The notes beneath the pieces are model-generated. The model ran no database searches. It saw nothing but the letters and a program-made list of their open reading frames with translations, and was not told where the DNA came from. 64,000 nucleotides of DNA from Drosophila miranda (taxonomy: Eukaryota > Arthropoda > Insecta > Diptera > Drosophilidae): contig NC_046675.1 in assembly GCF_003369915.1 (NCBI RefSeq), positions 28,520,001 to 28,584,000 on the forward strand, read 5' to 3'. Within the stretch, counting starts at the first letter, position 1. The number at the start of each line of letters is the position of its first letter. A program made the translations under genes and the position numbers. This document shows, one piece after another, positions 10,801 to 24,643 of this stretch.

Positions 10801-13800
10801 GTGATGGACTCCATTATGCTGCTGTTTGAGCGCGTGGAGAAGCAGCATGGCCGTATCCTGGTCTTTCACGCCTTGGCCTACATCACGGCCTCAAAGTCGG
10901 GACTCTCCGAAAGCGAACTGGAGGATCTCATCTCGCTGGACGACAAGGTGCTGGACGATGTCTATCAGTACCATATGCCTCCAGTTCGTCGCATTCCGCC
11001 GCTTCTATGGACGCGTATACGCAACGATCTGCCCAATTATCTAAGCGAACGAGAGGCGGACGGGGTGAATGTCATGAACTGGTATCACCGACAGTTCCGG
11101 GACACCGCCAAAGAGCGCTACTTCAAGAACATGAACATGGCCATATACTTCCACTCGATGATTGCCGATTACTATCTGGGCATCTGGGGTGGTGGTGTGC
11201 CCAAGCCGTTCAAGTTCACCGAGATCCAGCGGCATCGCTTCGGCCTGGCCGACAAGGAGGGCTCAGCGGATCGTAAGGTTCCCATCCAGCCGCTGGTATT
11301 CAGCAGCAAGGATGGTCTCTCCAAGCGGTACAATCTGCGCAAGGTACCTTGATGGTTTCACCTATCTAGTGGTTTTTCTTATCATTTGAATCTCCAACAG
11401 TTTGGGGAGCTGCCCTTCCACTTTGTGCGCTCGCGACGGTTCAAGGATCTGTTCGAGCACGTCCTCTTCAATTACGACTGGCTTCACGCTAAGCTCTCAA
11501 GCTGTCCATTGCAGGCGGTGCTCGCGGACTTCGAGGATGCCTCCACCAACACGGAGGACAAGGAGGCCAGGCGCGAGCTGATGCTCGTAGCCGATGCTCT
11601 GCGTTTGGGCGGTGCCATCCTGGCCATCTATCCCAATATGCTGGCTCCGCAGCTGATTGGACGCTTGCTGCCCGAGATTGGGGGCAATCCCAACATCAAG
11701 ATGCTGCTGCGGGCCTGCGATCGCAGTGGACCCAAGGATTGTGCTCTTATTCCGGTCAATCATTGCCTGCACACTCCAGGAGGGCCCTTGAAGGTACCTT
11801 ATTTTAGATATTTCTCTCATTTGGGATCTCTATTCCTTTTGGAATCCTCTTAGTACTCCCTGGAGGGTCATCAGTTTGCAGTGTTTGCCTTCTGCCTGAC
11901 CAGCGATATGCGCTACATGGTCTCCATTTCCACGCACTTCATCACTTTCGATCTGTCCACATCGGACCTGACGCGTGACGTTAATCCAGGCATTGAGGGC
12001 ATCATGCAGCAGCTGGTCCTCAGTCCGGACAACAAGTGGGCCGCCGCATACTCGAACAACAATCAGACCGTGCTCCTCAACATGCTCTCCAGCGAATTCG
12101 TGGTGATCAACAGTCCCTTCGAAGAGTGCCATGGTCCGGTCAGTGGTCTCCATTTGCTCAATCATTGGTAAGGTTTCCTGCATCCCGATTCCCTTTAGCA
12201 TATGGGTCCTCTAATCTAATCCTGTGGGGTGTAGTCTCTTTATCACTTGCAAGCTGCGTTGGGCTCAGTTTGATATGCGTGGCAATCTGGTGGACACCTT
12301 CGATGTGCCTGGCGAGAACGAGGATTGGGAGATCTTAAGTGAGTGCATGGACCCCTAGATATTCCTTCACTCAACTACTTACCTATCTTTTTCTCAGCCA
12401 TGGAGTTTTTCAGTCCCACGGACTACAATGTGGTCTTCTGGTCGGGTTCCATCAATGACATGCGCCTGAGGCTGGACTCCTGTCGCGGAGGGAACTACTC
12501 CAATTCGGAGAGATTCTACAGTGCCTTGGCCATGAACAAGCATCGCTCGCGGGCCTATGGCTGTGCCAATGAAGATAACTTTGAGGTTTCCGTGTTTGAC
12601 TTTGTGGAGGATGAGGAGAGCGGTGCCATCAGCTGGAATCTGGTGGAGAGCCTGCCGCGCTTCGAGAATGACGACAAGGAGATGCTGCTTCAACTGCGCC
12701 TGGACCAGCACGATCGAATGCTCCTGGGCACCGCCGGCAAGGGCTTTGTGATCTGGGACTTTGGCAGCAAACTAAAGGACGAGACAGAGTCCCGTCTGAC
12801 CGAGGGCGCGCTGTACCTGCCGCTCCCGCATGGCGTGCGGAACATCACCACCCGCATCATGCAGTCAAACTCCATTATGGTAAGCTCCCGGCTGGATTAT
12901 GCCGTCGCCGGAGTTCGCAAGAATCTGTATGTGTGGTGCCTGCCATCGGGACAGTTGGCGAAGGTCCTAGACGCCCACTTTGGGCGTATCATACAGCTGG
13001 AGCCGCTGACGATCGGTAACTGGAACAACCTCGTGACCTCCTCCATAGATCGGTCGGTCAAGGTCTGGAACATCAACAATATCTTCGAGAAGGTGCACGT
13101 CATCGATCGCCACGAGCTCCAGATCGATGACATCAGTCTGTCCGAGGTGGACATGGCCGTGACAGTCACCCGCAGCTGTGTCGGCGTTTGGGAGACACGC
13201 TCGGGCCGTCTGCTGGCCAAACTCTCCGACAGTGCCCTGGGCGCCATTGTCACACATGCAGAGATCACACCAGACGGCCGCTACATCATATCCTCGGAGA
13301 CGGGTAAGTTTCTGGTCTGGAATCGCGTCTCCGAACAGGTGGTCTTTCGCGACGATCAGCCTGGTATACAGCAGATCACCCTCTTGGACTATGGCTACAA
13401 GGTGCTGACGGTTTCGGTGCCCAACATTAATCAGCGGGATATCCTGGCGGCGGCGGATGAGGCCAATCGATTGACGGCTATAACAACATTGAGATCAGTG
13501 CCAGGTAAGGATTAGAAAATATATTTAATGAGCTCACCATTGAACCAATTCTTCTGCAGAGGGCACCATCCTGTTCCGCTTTGAATTCCCCATTCGTATG
13601 ATCACGGGTATGCCCTTCCGCAAGTCGGTGATGACGGCGGATAATGCGTACATCGTTGTGGTCACCGTGGACAAGTTGAACAAGGATTGCCTGGGCGTGT
13701 ACAGCGCCACCAACGGGGCCTTCGTCTCGAAGATCATGCTCAAGGGGTGCTCCATTAAGGAGGTATTCGCTTTGGTGCCAATGCCCCATAAGGCCAATCA

Positions 13801-14446
13801 GGTGGCGGTCATCAGCAGTGAGAAGGGCAGCGTCATGGACATCAAGACCAAGAAGCACATCCGCTCCATAGCCAAGTGGGGCGGCAGCATCACGCGGGAT
13901 GGCAAGTGCGGTTTGTATGCCCCGACGCGAGGCGGCTTGGAGATGCTGGAGCTGCGCAAGGGCACCACTGTGAAGACATTCATTCCAAAGGTGGCCGAGG
14001 GCGTCTTTTCGGTGATTTGCATCTTCACGGAGAACGACGAGTATGTGGCGTACTATCACAGCGGGCGGAAGACCATACGCGTCTTCCGCACTGGCGACAC
14101 CGAGATGATAGCCAACTACCGACTGCAGGCCGAGCTGACGGCCATCAAGAGTAGCAAGGACGGGCGAGCCATTGTCCTGGGCACCGTGGATGGGTGCATG
14201 TCGGTGCTGGCGATTGTGGATCCCAAAAAGCAAGAGATGATCGAGTACCTCAACGAGCTGCCGTCCCGCGACGAGAACTGGAAGGCAAAGCTGGCCAAAA
14301 TGAAAGCACGGGTGGGCTTTAAGGCCGCCATACGCGTGGCTACCATCTCCTCGCGCTATGCAAAGCCCAACAGGGGCGAGGATGAGGATGTGGAGGGGGA
14401 GCTGCTCTCCGAAATAACAGAGGTGGTGCCAGTGGCCATGGATTAG
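7803..14446 (+). CDS. NACHT/STAND NTPase with C-terminal WD repeats (NWD1/NWD2-like)
   Basis: Twelve exons: 7803-7905, 8028-8437, 8501-8645, 8700-8925, 8983-9424, 9493-9693, 10495-11343, 11401-11793, 11854-12167, 12235-12338, 12398-13504 and 13560-14446, totalling 1726 codons. The N-terminal domain (about residues 20-170) has the NWD-type EFQVVDMRWGVRDEATDD segment. A Walker A motif GDGGCGKTS lies at about residues 388-396 and a Walker B-like YLDSVDQL at about 482. These are followed by a helical region and then WD-like beta-propeller repeats from about residue 1030, with VKVWN, GVWETRSG and FLVWN strand ends. Such STAND proteins act as ATP-dependent signalling switches or scaffolds; the substrate is unknown. 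The start is the first ATG in good context, GCCATGG. The gene crosses the left breakpoint of the 10.2-kb duplication in intron 9 but is itself complete. Confidence 0.85.
7940..7964. repeat. G25 homopolymer in intron 1 of the NWD-like gene
   Basis: Twenty-five consecutive guanines on the coding strand, 35 nt after the first donor; preceding GGGA extends the G-rich stretch. Confidence 0.9.
9694..10494 (+). other. Largest intron of the NWD-like gene (801 nt)
   Basis: AT-rich sequence between a GTGAGA donor and a CTGTTTACAG acceptor, with nothing coding-like. It is much longer than the other introns of the gene (55-122 nt). Confidence 0.7.
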
Positions 14447-15264
14447 TTGAATTATAAATATAACATTTATTTTCGCATATAATTCATGGATAGGATAGAG
14501 GATTTTGTGTTACAAAAATACGCACGCGCGTGCTATGCTGCCTGCCTGACGAGTGTGTGATGATCGGGGGTGATGGGCGGATCGGGGGTGGGTGACTGTG
14601 TGTGACTGGGGGATTCAGCTGAATGAAGCTTAAACTAAAATTTTGGTTAAATGGTAGCTGCTACAGGCTAAAAATTCTGATTTAAGAGTATAACTTAGGT
14701 CGGAAACAGATGGATTATGGAATCAGAAAACGTAACCAGACGATAACAAGAATCGATCCTAAGGAGGCAACAAAACAAGGTTTTAAAATCTTTAAACATG
14801 CTGCTGCTGTTGCTATTTTGCTTCGCGTTGCAGCTCACCAACAAATCAATCTAATTCCAATCGAAAGCGCTAGTACAAGTACAATATATATATATAGTAT
14901 GTGGCTTTATGATGTAGCAGGAGGATCCATGGATTAGTGTAGGAAATAGTAAGTAGTAGTTGTAGTACGCGTTTATTAATTATTGTTAATTGTTACTTGT
15001 TAACCTGCCTTTGAATCTACATCTGCTGCCCTTCTGCTGTTCTATATCTGTAGCATGTGTATGTGAATATATATGTATATCGGGTGCGGTGTGTGCATAA
15101 GCGCATATTTAAACTAATGTTAAATAATAAATGATTCATTTAATTGAAGACGGCCATCACGACGTCATCTTTTTTCTTCTCTCAATCTCTCTCTGTTCAT
15201 GTTTTTTCTATAGCTATAGATCTCCATATATGTGTATCTGTGTGTGGAGTGTTGCATAATACTC
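14447..15264. other. Convergent 3' ends of the NWD-like gene and msps copy 1
   Basis: AT-rich non-coding sequence. AATAAA for the plus-strand gene lies at 15126-15131, and AATAAA for the minus-strand msps at 14972-14977 (TTTATT on plus); if both are used the two 3'UTRs overlap by about 150 nt. Short tracts of GTGTGT/ATATAT occur. No other gene is seen. Confidence 0.6.
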
Positions 15265-17760
15265 CTATTGGGCGTGGCTCTCCTTCTTGATCTGTGCCAG
15301 CTTTGCCTGGATATGCTGCAAGCGATTTGGCGAGACATCGGGTTTCTGAAAGGGATTTTCATATTGATTGAATATAACTCCATAATACTGAACATCTCTG
15401 CCCCATGTCACCTCTCGTCGAATGAGCGAAGCCTTCTGGGAGCCCAAGCCCGAGTTTAAGCAGAGATTCTCATCGGCCACCTTATTGTCCATCATCACGC
15501 GCGAGCCATCGTCTGCGGTATGGCGCGTGGACATCATTTTTCCACTGACACTGACACCGACACCTACACCACCGCCCATCAAATACTGCAGTCGGTCCAT
15601 CCAGAAGTCGGCATCACGCTCGCCGGCAGCATTCTGATTATGATTCAGATTCTGATGATTGGCATCTGTGAGATAAGAACGTGTAGCAGCTGTTGGGAGT
15701 GTCGAAATACAAGATACATGGCCACATTTTGTTATATGTTTTGGTTAGTATGGGATGGAGAGAATCGTTTGTGTTTTATGGCCTGCACGCTTACCCAAGC
15801 GATTGTCCGGCGCCTGTCCAGCGGAGCCGGGCATTCCATTCTGACTGCGCTCGATTTCTGCCAGACCCTCCTCAATGTACTTGTGAAAAGTGGCGCTGGA
15901 GCCCTGCAGGAAGGTGCTCAGATCTATATCTGGATTTTGTTGCTAAAGAAAGGATGTTTCAATGAGTGAAAAACATCAATAAAGATCTCCTAGAATTTAC
16001 CTTAAAATCGTATAGCTTCTGCAGTCCTTGCTGCTTGGTGTCTCTATCGGAGATAAGCTTAAAGATTTGCGATACTGTGTCATGGGTCTGATGCGAGATA
16101 CGCTTCGAAGCAATCTCCTTGGCTCTTTGTGGTGAGGCACCCGTCCCTACCGAAGAGCCATCCTTTTGGAAATTCTACAGAAAAAAATATTCATCCCCAT
16201 TAAACGCATCTAACGAATAGCGATTGAGGGACCTTTTCTCACCTTCAGGATGCGTATCAAATACGTGTGCAACTCCGAGTGTGTGGGTATCTGATTGAGA
16301 TGCTGCAGTATGGCATTGCCCTTCACCTTGGCCATGTTGTGGACAATCGTCTTGACTGTGCGCAGCGGCGTGTCCGATGGCCGGTTCTGCCACCAGGTGC
16401 TGGGCAGTGCCAGCATGAATTCGTGCGCCTCCAATATCACGTCATCGTAGTTTAGCTCATTGCTGCGCTCTGGCAGCATCTTGACGTTCCGCCAAATGCA
16501 TTTCATCAGCAGATCCGTGAATTTGGGGAGTCCAGCCACCGGGCAGGTTTCACGCAGCAAACGGATGAGGGCACTAAAGAGCACAGCAGCGCCATTAATC
16601 GGGGTACATATAAGCAAGGGAAGGGTAGTCTTACCAATTTAAATTCGTGAAATTAACCTTTTCCAGCACTTTCAAACAGATGCCATTGATCACCTTGTTG
16701 TACTGGCCGTCCTCGCCGTTGGCCAACTTGGGATCGGCCATCAAATGGAGCAGCGCAGACATGAGATGCTTGATGTAGGTCACGCCCAGTGTTTTGCCCA
16801 GAATGTTGGCATGGAAAAACGTATACAAAATGGACAACAGCGGCTGGTACATCACCAAAGACTGCGCCGTTGGCTGCTGTGAAAGATGCTGCACACAAAA
16901 ATAACGCAAATATAAATAAAGGACCGGCAATAGGGAGCTCCTGGCAATGCTCACCTTCAGCTGTTCCAGCACGTTATGTATGAATATGTCCTCATAGTCG
17001 CGCAGGACGGCCTGCTTCTCGGGCGACTCAATGATGGCCGCCAGCTCGTTAATGGCCGCCCGAGCCTTCATGGTGTCCATGCTGCTGACAGCCTTGATCA
17101 CCTTCACCAGCTGTGGATCATGCTTGGGCAGGACATCAGCCAGGCTGCGAAACAAAGGAACAAACCAATAAAAAAGGTTCCTAAAACTTAGATCTATGCT
17201 TCTATTTACTTGGGAATATGGTTCTCCATGTGGTTCTGGTGCTGCTGTTGCTGGTTGCGGAAGGATCTGCGATAGGGCGAGATGCCGCTGGCCATGCTGG
17301 CATTGGCTGAGGGGGACGTTGTGATGGTCTGGGGCATGTACTGCTGGCGTGAGATGAGGCGGTCGAACTTATCCTGTGGATAATAGACGCCTCCGTTAGT
17401 GGGTATTACCTTGATGGGCTCGTACAGCAGCGATATGTCCACGGACGGCAGCTCCTTGAATTTCATATCATCCACGCGCACCCAATCCTTCTCGATCTCA
17501 GCTATCACCTGCGGGTCCAAGCCAAAGGGTCCACTGGGCCTTTGTTGTTGGGACTGCTGTGAGGACGGTGCCTGGTCGAAGGTGCTGCAAAGGATTCGAA
17601 ACCAAATGTAAGCCGAGCTCTGGCAGGACACACCCACACACAAAACACACAGAAGCGACGATAAAACAAAAGCAAACAAAACTCAAACAATGACAAACAG
17701 AGCAAAGCAAAACAAATCACTAGACATTTAAAAGAAAGTATAAAAGAAAAGCCACTTTAC

Positions 17761-17838
17761 GCCTGTCGAGTCAGAGGATTTAAATAGGCCGCCACATTCA
17801 TGCTATTTCCCTCCATTTGGTTGCTCTCTCGCTGCTTG
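17761..17838 (-). CDS. msps: In-frame 26-residue cassette exon, msps copy 1
   Basis: Identical in layout to the cassette at 27997-28074: acceptor CAG and donor GTAAAG flank 78 nt that keep phase 2 on both sides. Confidence 0.5.
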
Positions 17839-20800
17839 CTGATCCAATGGAAAATGAATGAATGAATGGTTAACGAAGAAATAATCAACGAAAAATCAAA
17901 TAAGGATCCAAACTACTGCGAGGATGCCGCCCCAGAGGATGGAGAAACCAGTGTTTGAAAAGTAACAGTCGGAGCAGGAAATGTTTTAAAGTTCTTCTCG
18001 CTGCTTCAACCTTGTCTCGCTACAGCGAGTACAGAATTCTAACTAAAGTTTCTCTGACTACTGCAGGGACTTCTAATATTTTGAGAACAACGAAAATTAA
18101 TGTAAGTTTTCAAACACTGATGGAAACTACTGGTTGGACGGCACATGGCTCAACATGGGGCTCCAGCAAAGATACAAAATTCTCTGATTTTTTTTGCTTT
18201 AATGTACATAAATATACTTCAGTCAATTAGCTCTGGAGACCCCTCCTCCTTTTGCCAGTAGTTTCCCATCCACAGAGAGCGTGCGAGACGACATTCAAGA
18301 AAACTCTATCCGAATATAACAATGATTCCTAGTTTTGGGTCTTACCCGTCACTTGGCGGCGGCAACTCATCCCCGTAGCCATTGCCCACCACAGCGTCCT
18401 CGATCTCGATGCTCTCCTGCTGCTGGAGGCGAGGCGGGGCTGCCACTTTGCCCCCACCGCTTGGCATTTCTGCGGGTGCAGTCGATGGCGGTTTGTATGT
18501 CTTTTTGGCCCGCTTGATGCGCTCATCCAGCATTGAGAGATCCCTTTCGTTAAGATGGTTAAGCTGCTTGTAGAGCTTCTCGCCTGTGAGGAAAAACACC
18601 TGCAACATGCAGTTGAGGGCCGCATTGCGCACAGAGTTGTCGCGGTCGGAGATCTGGCGAGAGATGTCCTTGATGGAGGCATTCGAACAGATTCCCACCC
18701 CGTACGATTCGACCAGGAAGGTGAGTTCGTCTAGGCACTCGGTGCGCTGGCGGGCATTCTTTGACTTGAGGCCATCCATAACGTAAGGGAAGATCTTGGA
18801 ATAGGGATAGACCAACAGTACGTGACGCAGGACGCGACGCACGCCATTCCGTACAGTGTCCTTGGGATCACCAATCTACACACACAGAGAGCGAGAGAGA
18901 GAGAAGGGATATTGTAGGGATATTCTAGAGGAATCAAGCAATGGCTTACCTTGAGCAGCAAATGAGGCACAAAGCTTGCGACCTCGTTCTCCCCGAGGAT
19001 ATATTCCACTTCGACGAGCATCTGGAAGACCTGCATCAGATAGTCGAGACCCTTGAGCAGGACAGAAGGGTTCGTATCGTAGAAGCGCAGCGTCAGCCAC
19101 TTGAGTATCAAATCCAGATTGCAGATCAAGGCCTTGCCATTGCTGGGCAAATCATCGCTCAACTGTTCGATGACTTTCAAGTGATAGCTGGGGATCGGAA
19201 AGGGTACAAATTAGAGACAAATCCCCAAATGGGAGACCAGAAGAATCTCCTACCGAAAGTCATCGTGGAACATATTGGCCATTAGAGCCTTGTTTACGCT
19301 CGCTGCCGTCATCTGTTCGCGCAACAGTTCGCTGAACTCCTCGCGGGGCGTGGTGAAGGTCCACTTGAGGACACGCATCTTCTGCTCGTCGAGGAGTCGC
19401 TGGTTCTTGGCCGTATTGACAGCCAGCAGGGGCGACGTGTCTACATCTTCATCCTTCTTTCGCGATGTGACCGCCGCCTTCTCGCCTGCGACAGTGGCCC
19501 TGGCATTGCGCGCCTTCTGGGCTGCAGCCCCTCCAATGGTGCCTCTTCCACGGACTGTCTTCTTGACGGAATTCTCGAGTATTGGCGCCTGCTGTTTGCC
19601 TTTGGGCAGCGGCTTGACGGGCAGATTGGGACGCGCCTTTTCGAGGGACGCCAGTATGGCCGCCTTCGAGGCGGGCTTCTGTTTGTCGAGGGCCCGGTTC
19701 ATGGCCTCGAATCCCAGGTGAATCATTACCCCAAGGACCGCCTCGTTGGCGTTCTTTCGCACATCCGCCGTTCGATCGCAGATGTGGGCATACAGCTGCG
19801 GTACCATGGAGTTCAGATCCTCCTTGGAAATCGTTTTGGGCGGTATTCCCGGCAGTTTATCCGCCAACCACGCCCACAGCTCCACCTTGAGAGCTGTTGA
19901 AGGGCCCTTGAGGGCATCGGCAATCATTTCGCTCTCGAAGAACTCCTTGTAGCCGCCCTTCTCGCCGAACGTATTGATGCAGCTGAGGGCGGCGGCCCGC
20001 ACGAAATCCTTTCCATGGCCCAGGGCATGCAGGAAGCCCGGGAAGAGGGTGCGCACGTGGTTGCGGCACCCCGAGCCCATGGCGGTGGCCAGCTGCTCGC
20101 AGATGGAGAGCGTCGTCTGGGCAATCTTCGCATTCGAGTCCACGAGACGGTGGGCCAAGGCGGGGCCCAGGTCTCCGATAGATGGCTTGATGAGCCGCGC
20201 CTCCGAGATGATGGTCTGCAGCTTCGTCAGTCCCTCGTTACGAATCTTCCAGTCTTTGTCGGACATTTCCTTGAGCAGCGCCTCCGTGATCTGCGGTGCA
20301 ATGTCGACGCGTGGCAGCAGATCCGCCATGTTGCAGGCCATATCCTCATCCTGACCGCCAGCGTCGTCGTCGTCGTCGCCGCCATCTGGAGTGCCGGCAC
20401 CGCCACCGCTCCCACGCTGTGCTCCACGCACTGGACGCGGCGGCTTCTCGCCCACATTCTTGTCGAACTCCGTCTGAATTTGTACCTTTAAGGCGGGCTT
20501 CTCGCCGTCGAAGAACATCATGAGGGACTGGCCAGTGTACATGGACATGGTGCCCACCAGGAGGATGGCGGCACCACGCACCGTGGGATTGGTGCTCTGC
20601 ACGCCCTTGCGCACCTCCTCGATCAGCAGCTTCGGCTGCATCTGGAAGCCGAACTCCGTAATGGCCTTGGCCACCCAATTGAATGCCTCCGACTGCACTT
20701 TCGGGGACTTTTGCTCGAAGGCGAAGCCCAGGACCTTGCCCACAACGTACTCCAGCTTGGTGGCCTCCGCAAAGGCGGACAGGACATCGCCGGCGACTGG

Positions 20801-21711
20801 TCCGTTCTTGGCATCGGCCAGCTTCTCCGTGATCTCGTTGATCACATGATCCACGGTGATGGTGGTCAGGGGATAGGTCTCCGCGACGCTGCGTATAATG
20901 TCCAGCTTCAGTTTGAGCACTTGGAAGTTCATCTCCTTCAGGCCGGGCTTCCGACCGCTGACGGTGCGCACCAGCATCTGGGAGATGCCCGGCTGCTTGG
21001 CATCGTAGCTGGGGATCTCGCCCTGCAGCTGCTCCACGGCAGCCAGGCGCGTCTTCCAGTTGGAGTCCACCAATCCACTGAGTATTTCGGCTGGCAGCAT
21101 CTCCTCCGCCTTGTCCTGCACCTCCTCCGCGGGCATATCACGCTCGGTGGCCAGCGCCTTGGCATTTGCTGCCTTGGAGGCAGCGGCAGCAGCCGGAGCT
21201 GCGGCTGCAGGATTCTTCTTGACTAACTTGCGTGCCCCCGAAGTGGCGGGTCGTGCCACTGCCTTTGGTGCCGCACTGCCTGCCGTGGGTCTGGCTGCTC
21301 CCCCAGCCTTCGTTTGCGGGGCAGAGGCTGGACGCGTCTCTTTTTTGGGGCCGACAATCTTCACCTTGATCTCTGCCTTTTCGTAGCACTCCTTGATTTT
21401 GCTCATCTTGAGGGGATCCACATCGGCCAGCAGTGGCTCCAGCGTCTTTTCGCCCACCAGCTTCATGAGGGTGCCCAGGGCCTCGGCGCTGCGGTCGCGC
21501 ACCGTGGGATCCAGTTCATTAAGGGTCTTTACAAGATTGGTGGCTATCAGCTTGAGCAGCTTCTTGTTCAGGGCCGTGGGCTGGGTGCGGCACAGGGCGC
21601 GGGCCAGGAAGAGAGCCGTCTCAGACTTGACGGTCGGATTCTTGTTGGCCAGGGACTCCACAATGGCCTCCTGCTGGGCCTCCAGCGATGTGGACATGTA
21701 AATGGCATTCA

Positions 21712-22194
<483 letters not shown>

Positions 22195-22258
22195 TTAGAA
22201 GGGGGATTGCCTACTTTATTCCCCTGCAGAATATGCAGCGCAGTAATTATACACATAC

Positions 22259-22277
22259 CAACGTTTTTGGGTGTCAT
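22259..22277 (-). CDS. msps: Alternative first coding exon, copy 1 (MTPKNV)
   Basis: ATG at 22275-22277, then ACACCCAAAAACGTTG with a GTATGT donor. The single leftover G joins AA of the next exon to give Glu, in frame. This is the only visible start for the truncated msps. Only about 90 bp of original upstream sequence remain before the duplication junction. Confidence 0.45.
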
Positions 22278-22431
22278 TTTTGTTTAAATGAAAACAAAGA
22301 ATTCAAAAGTGTTAGACATAAAAAACGAACAAAAGGTAGTCAAAAATTCGGTGAAAATTAAACATTAAGTTTTCCTGCATCCCGATTCCCTTTAGCATAT
22401 GTGTCCTCTAATCTAATCCTGTGGGGTGTAG

Positions 22432-24643
22432 TCTCTTTATCACTTGCAAGCTGCGTTGGGCTCAGTTTGATATGCGTGGCAATCTGGTGGACACCTTCGA
22501 TGTGCCTGGCGAGAACGAGGATTGGGAGATCTTAAGTGAGTGCATGGACCCCTAGATATTCCTTCACTCAACTACTTACCTATCTTTTTCTCAGCCATGG
22601 AGTTTTTCAGTCCCACGGACTACAATGTGGTCTTCTGGTCGGGTTCCATCAATGACATGCGCCTGAGGCTGGACTCCTGTCGCGGAGGGAACTACTCCAA
22701 TTCGGAGAGATTCTACAGTGCCTTGGCCATGAACAAGCATCGCTCGCGGGCCTATGGCTGTGCCAATGAAGATAACTTTGAGGTTTCCGTGTTTGACTTT
22801 GTGGAGGATGAGGAGAGCGGTGCCATCAGCTGGAATCTGGTGGAGAGCCTGCCGCGCTTCGAGAATGACGACAAGGAGATGCTGCTTCAACTGCGCCTGG
22901 ACCAGCACGATCGAATGCTCCTGGGCACCGCCGGCAAGGGCTTTGTGATCTGGGACTTTGGCAGCAAACTAAAGGACGAGACAGAGTCCCGTCTGACCGA
23001 GGGCGCGCTGTACCTGCCGCTCCCGCATGGCGTGCGGAACATCACCACCCGCATCATGCAGTCAAACTCCATTATGGTAAGCTCCCGGCTGGATTATGCC
23101 GTCGCCGGAGTTCGCAAGAATCTGTATGTGTGGTGCCTGCCATCGGGACAGTTGGCGAAGGTCCTAGACGCCCACTTTGGGCGTATCATACAGCTGGAGC
23201 CGCTGACGATCGGTAACTGGAACAACCTCGTGACCTCCTCCATAGATCGGTCGGTCAAGGTCTGGAACATCAACAATATCTTCGAGAAGGTGCACGTCAT
23301 CGATCGCCACGAGCTCCAGATCGATGACATCAGTCTGTCCGAGGTGGACATGGCCGTGACAGTCACCCGCAGCTGTGTCGTCGTTTGGGAGACACGCTCG
23401 GGCCGTCTGCTGGCCAAACTCTCCGACAGTGCCCTGGGCGCCATTGTCACACATGCAGAGATCACACCAGACGGCCGCTACATCATATCCTCGGAGACGG
23501 GTAAGTTTCTGGTCTGGAATCGCGTCTCCGAACAGGTGGTCTTTCGCGACGATCAGCCTGGTATACAGCAGATCACCCTCTTGGACTATGGCTACAAGGT
23601 GCTGACGGTTTCGGTGCCCAACATTAATCAGCGGGATATCCTGGCGGCGGCGGATGAGGCCAATCGATTGACGGCTATAACAACATTGAGATCAGTGCCA
23701 GGTAAGGATTAGAAAATATATTTAATGAGCTCACCATTGAACCAATTCTTCTGCAGAGGGCACCATCCTGTTCCGCTTTGAATTCCCCATTCGTATGATC
23801 ACGGGTATGCCCTTCCGCAAGTCGGTGATGACGGCGGATAATGCGTACATCGTTGTGGTCACCGTGGACAAGTTGAACAAGGATTGCCTAGGCGTGTACA
23901 GCGCCACCAACGGGGCCTTCGTCTCGAAGATCATGCTCAAGGGGTGCTCCATTAAGGAGGTATTCGCTTTGGTGCCAATGCCCCATAAGGCCAATCAGGT
24001 GGCGGTCATCAGCAGTGAGAAGGGCAGCGTCATGGACATCAAGACCAAGAAGCACATCCGCTCCATAGCCAAGTGGGGCGGCAGCATCACGCGGGATGGC
24101 AAGTGCGGTTTGTATGCCCCGACGCGAGGCGGCTTGGAGATGCTGGAGCTGCGCAAGGGCACCACTGTGAAGACATTCATTCCAAAGGTGGCCGAGGGCG
24201 TCTTTTCGGTGATTTGCATCTTCACGGAGAACGACGAGTATGTGGCGTACTATCACAGCGGGCGGAAGACCATACGCGTCTTCCGCACTGGCGACACCGA
24301 GATGATAGCCAACTACCGACTGCAGGCCGAGCTGACGGCCATCAAGAGTAGCAAGGACGGGCGAGCCATTGTCCTGGGCACCGTGGATGGGTGCATGTCG
24401 GTGCTGGCGATTGTGGATCCCAAAAAGCAAGAGATGATCGAGTACCTCAACGAGCTGCCGTCCCGCGACGAGAACTGGAAGGCAAAGCTGGCCAAAATGA
24501 AAGCACGGGTGGGCTTTAAGGCCGCCATACGCGGGGCTACCATCTCCTCGCGCTATGCAAAGCCCAACAGGGGCGAGGATGAGGATGTGGAGGGGGAGCT
24601 GCTCTCCGAAATAACAGAGGTGGTGCCAGTGGCCATGGATTAG
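22432..24643 (+). pseudogene. 5'-truncated duplicate of the NWD-like gene (WD repeats only)
   Basis: Copies of exons 10-12 of the NWD-like gene at 22432-22535, 22595-23701 and 23757-24643, all open, ending EVVPVAMD. Everything upstream (N-terminal domain, P-loop NTPase, first propeller part) is missing. Against the intact gene I find two residue changes, GVWE to VVWE near 23380 and IRVATI to IRGATI near 24533, and one silent change near 23890. There is no acceptor partner or promoter from the parent gene. The frame 22540-23712 has an in-frame ATG at 22540, so a short WD-only product is formally possible. Confidence 0.8.
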
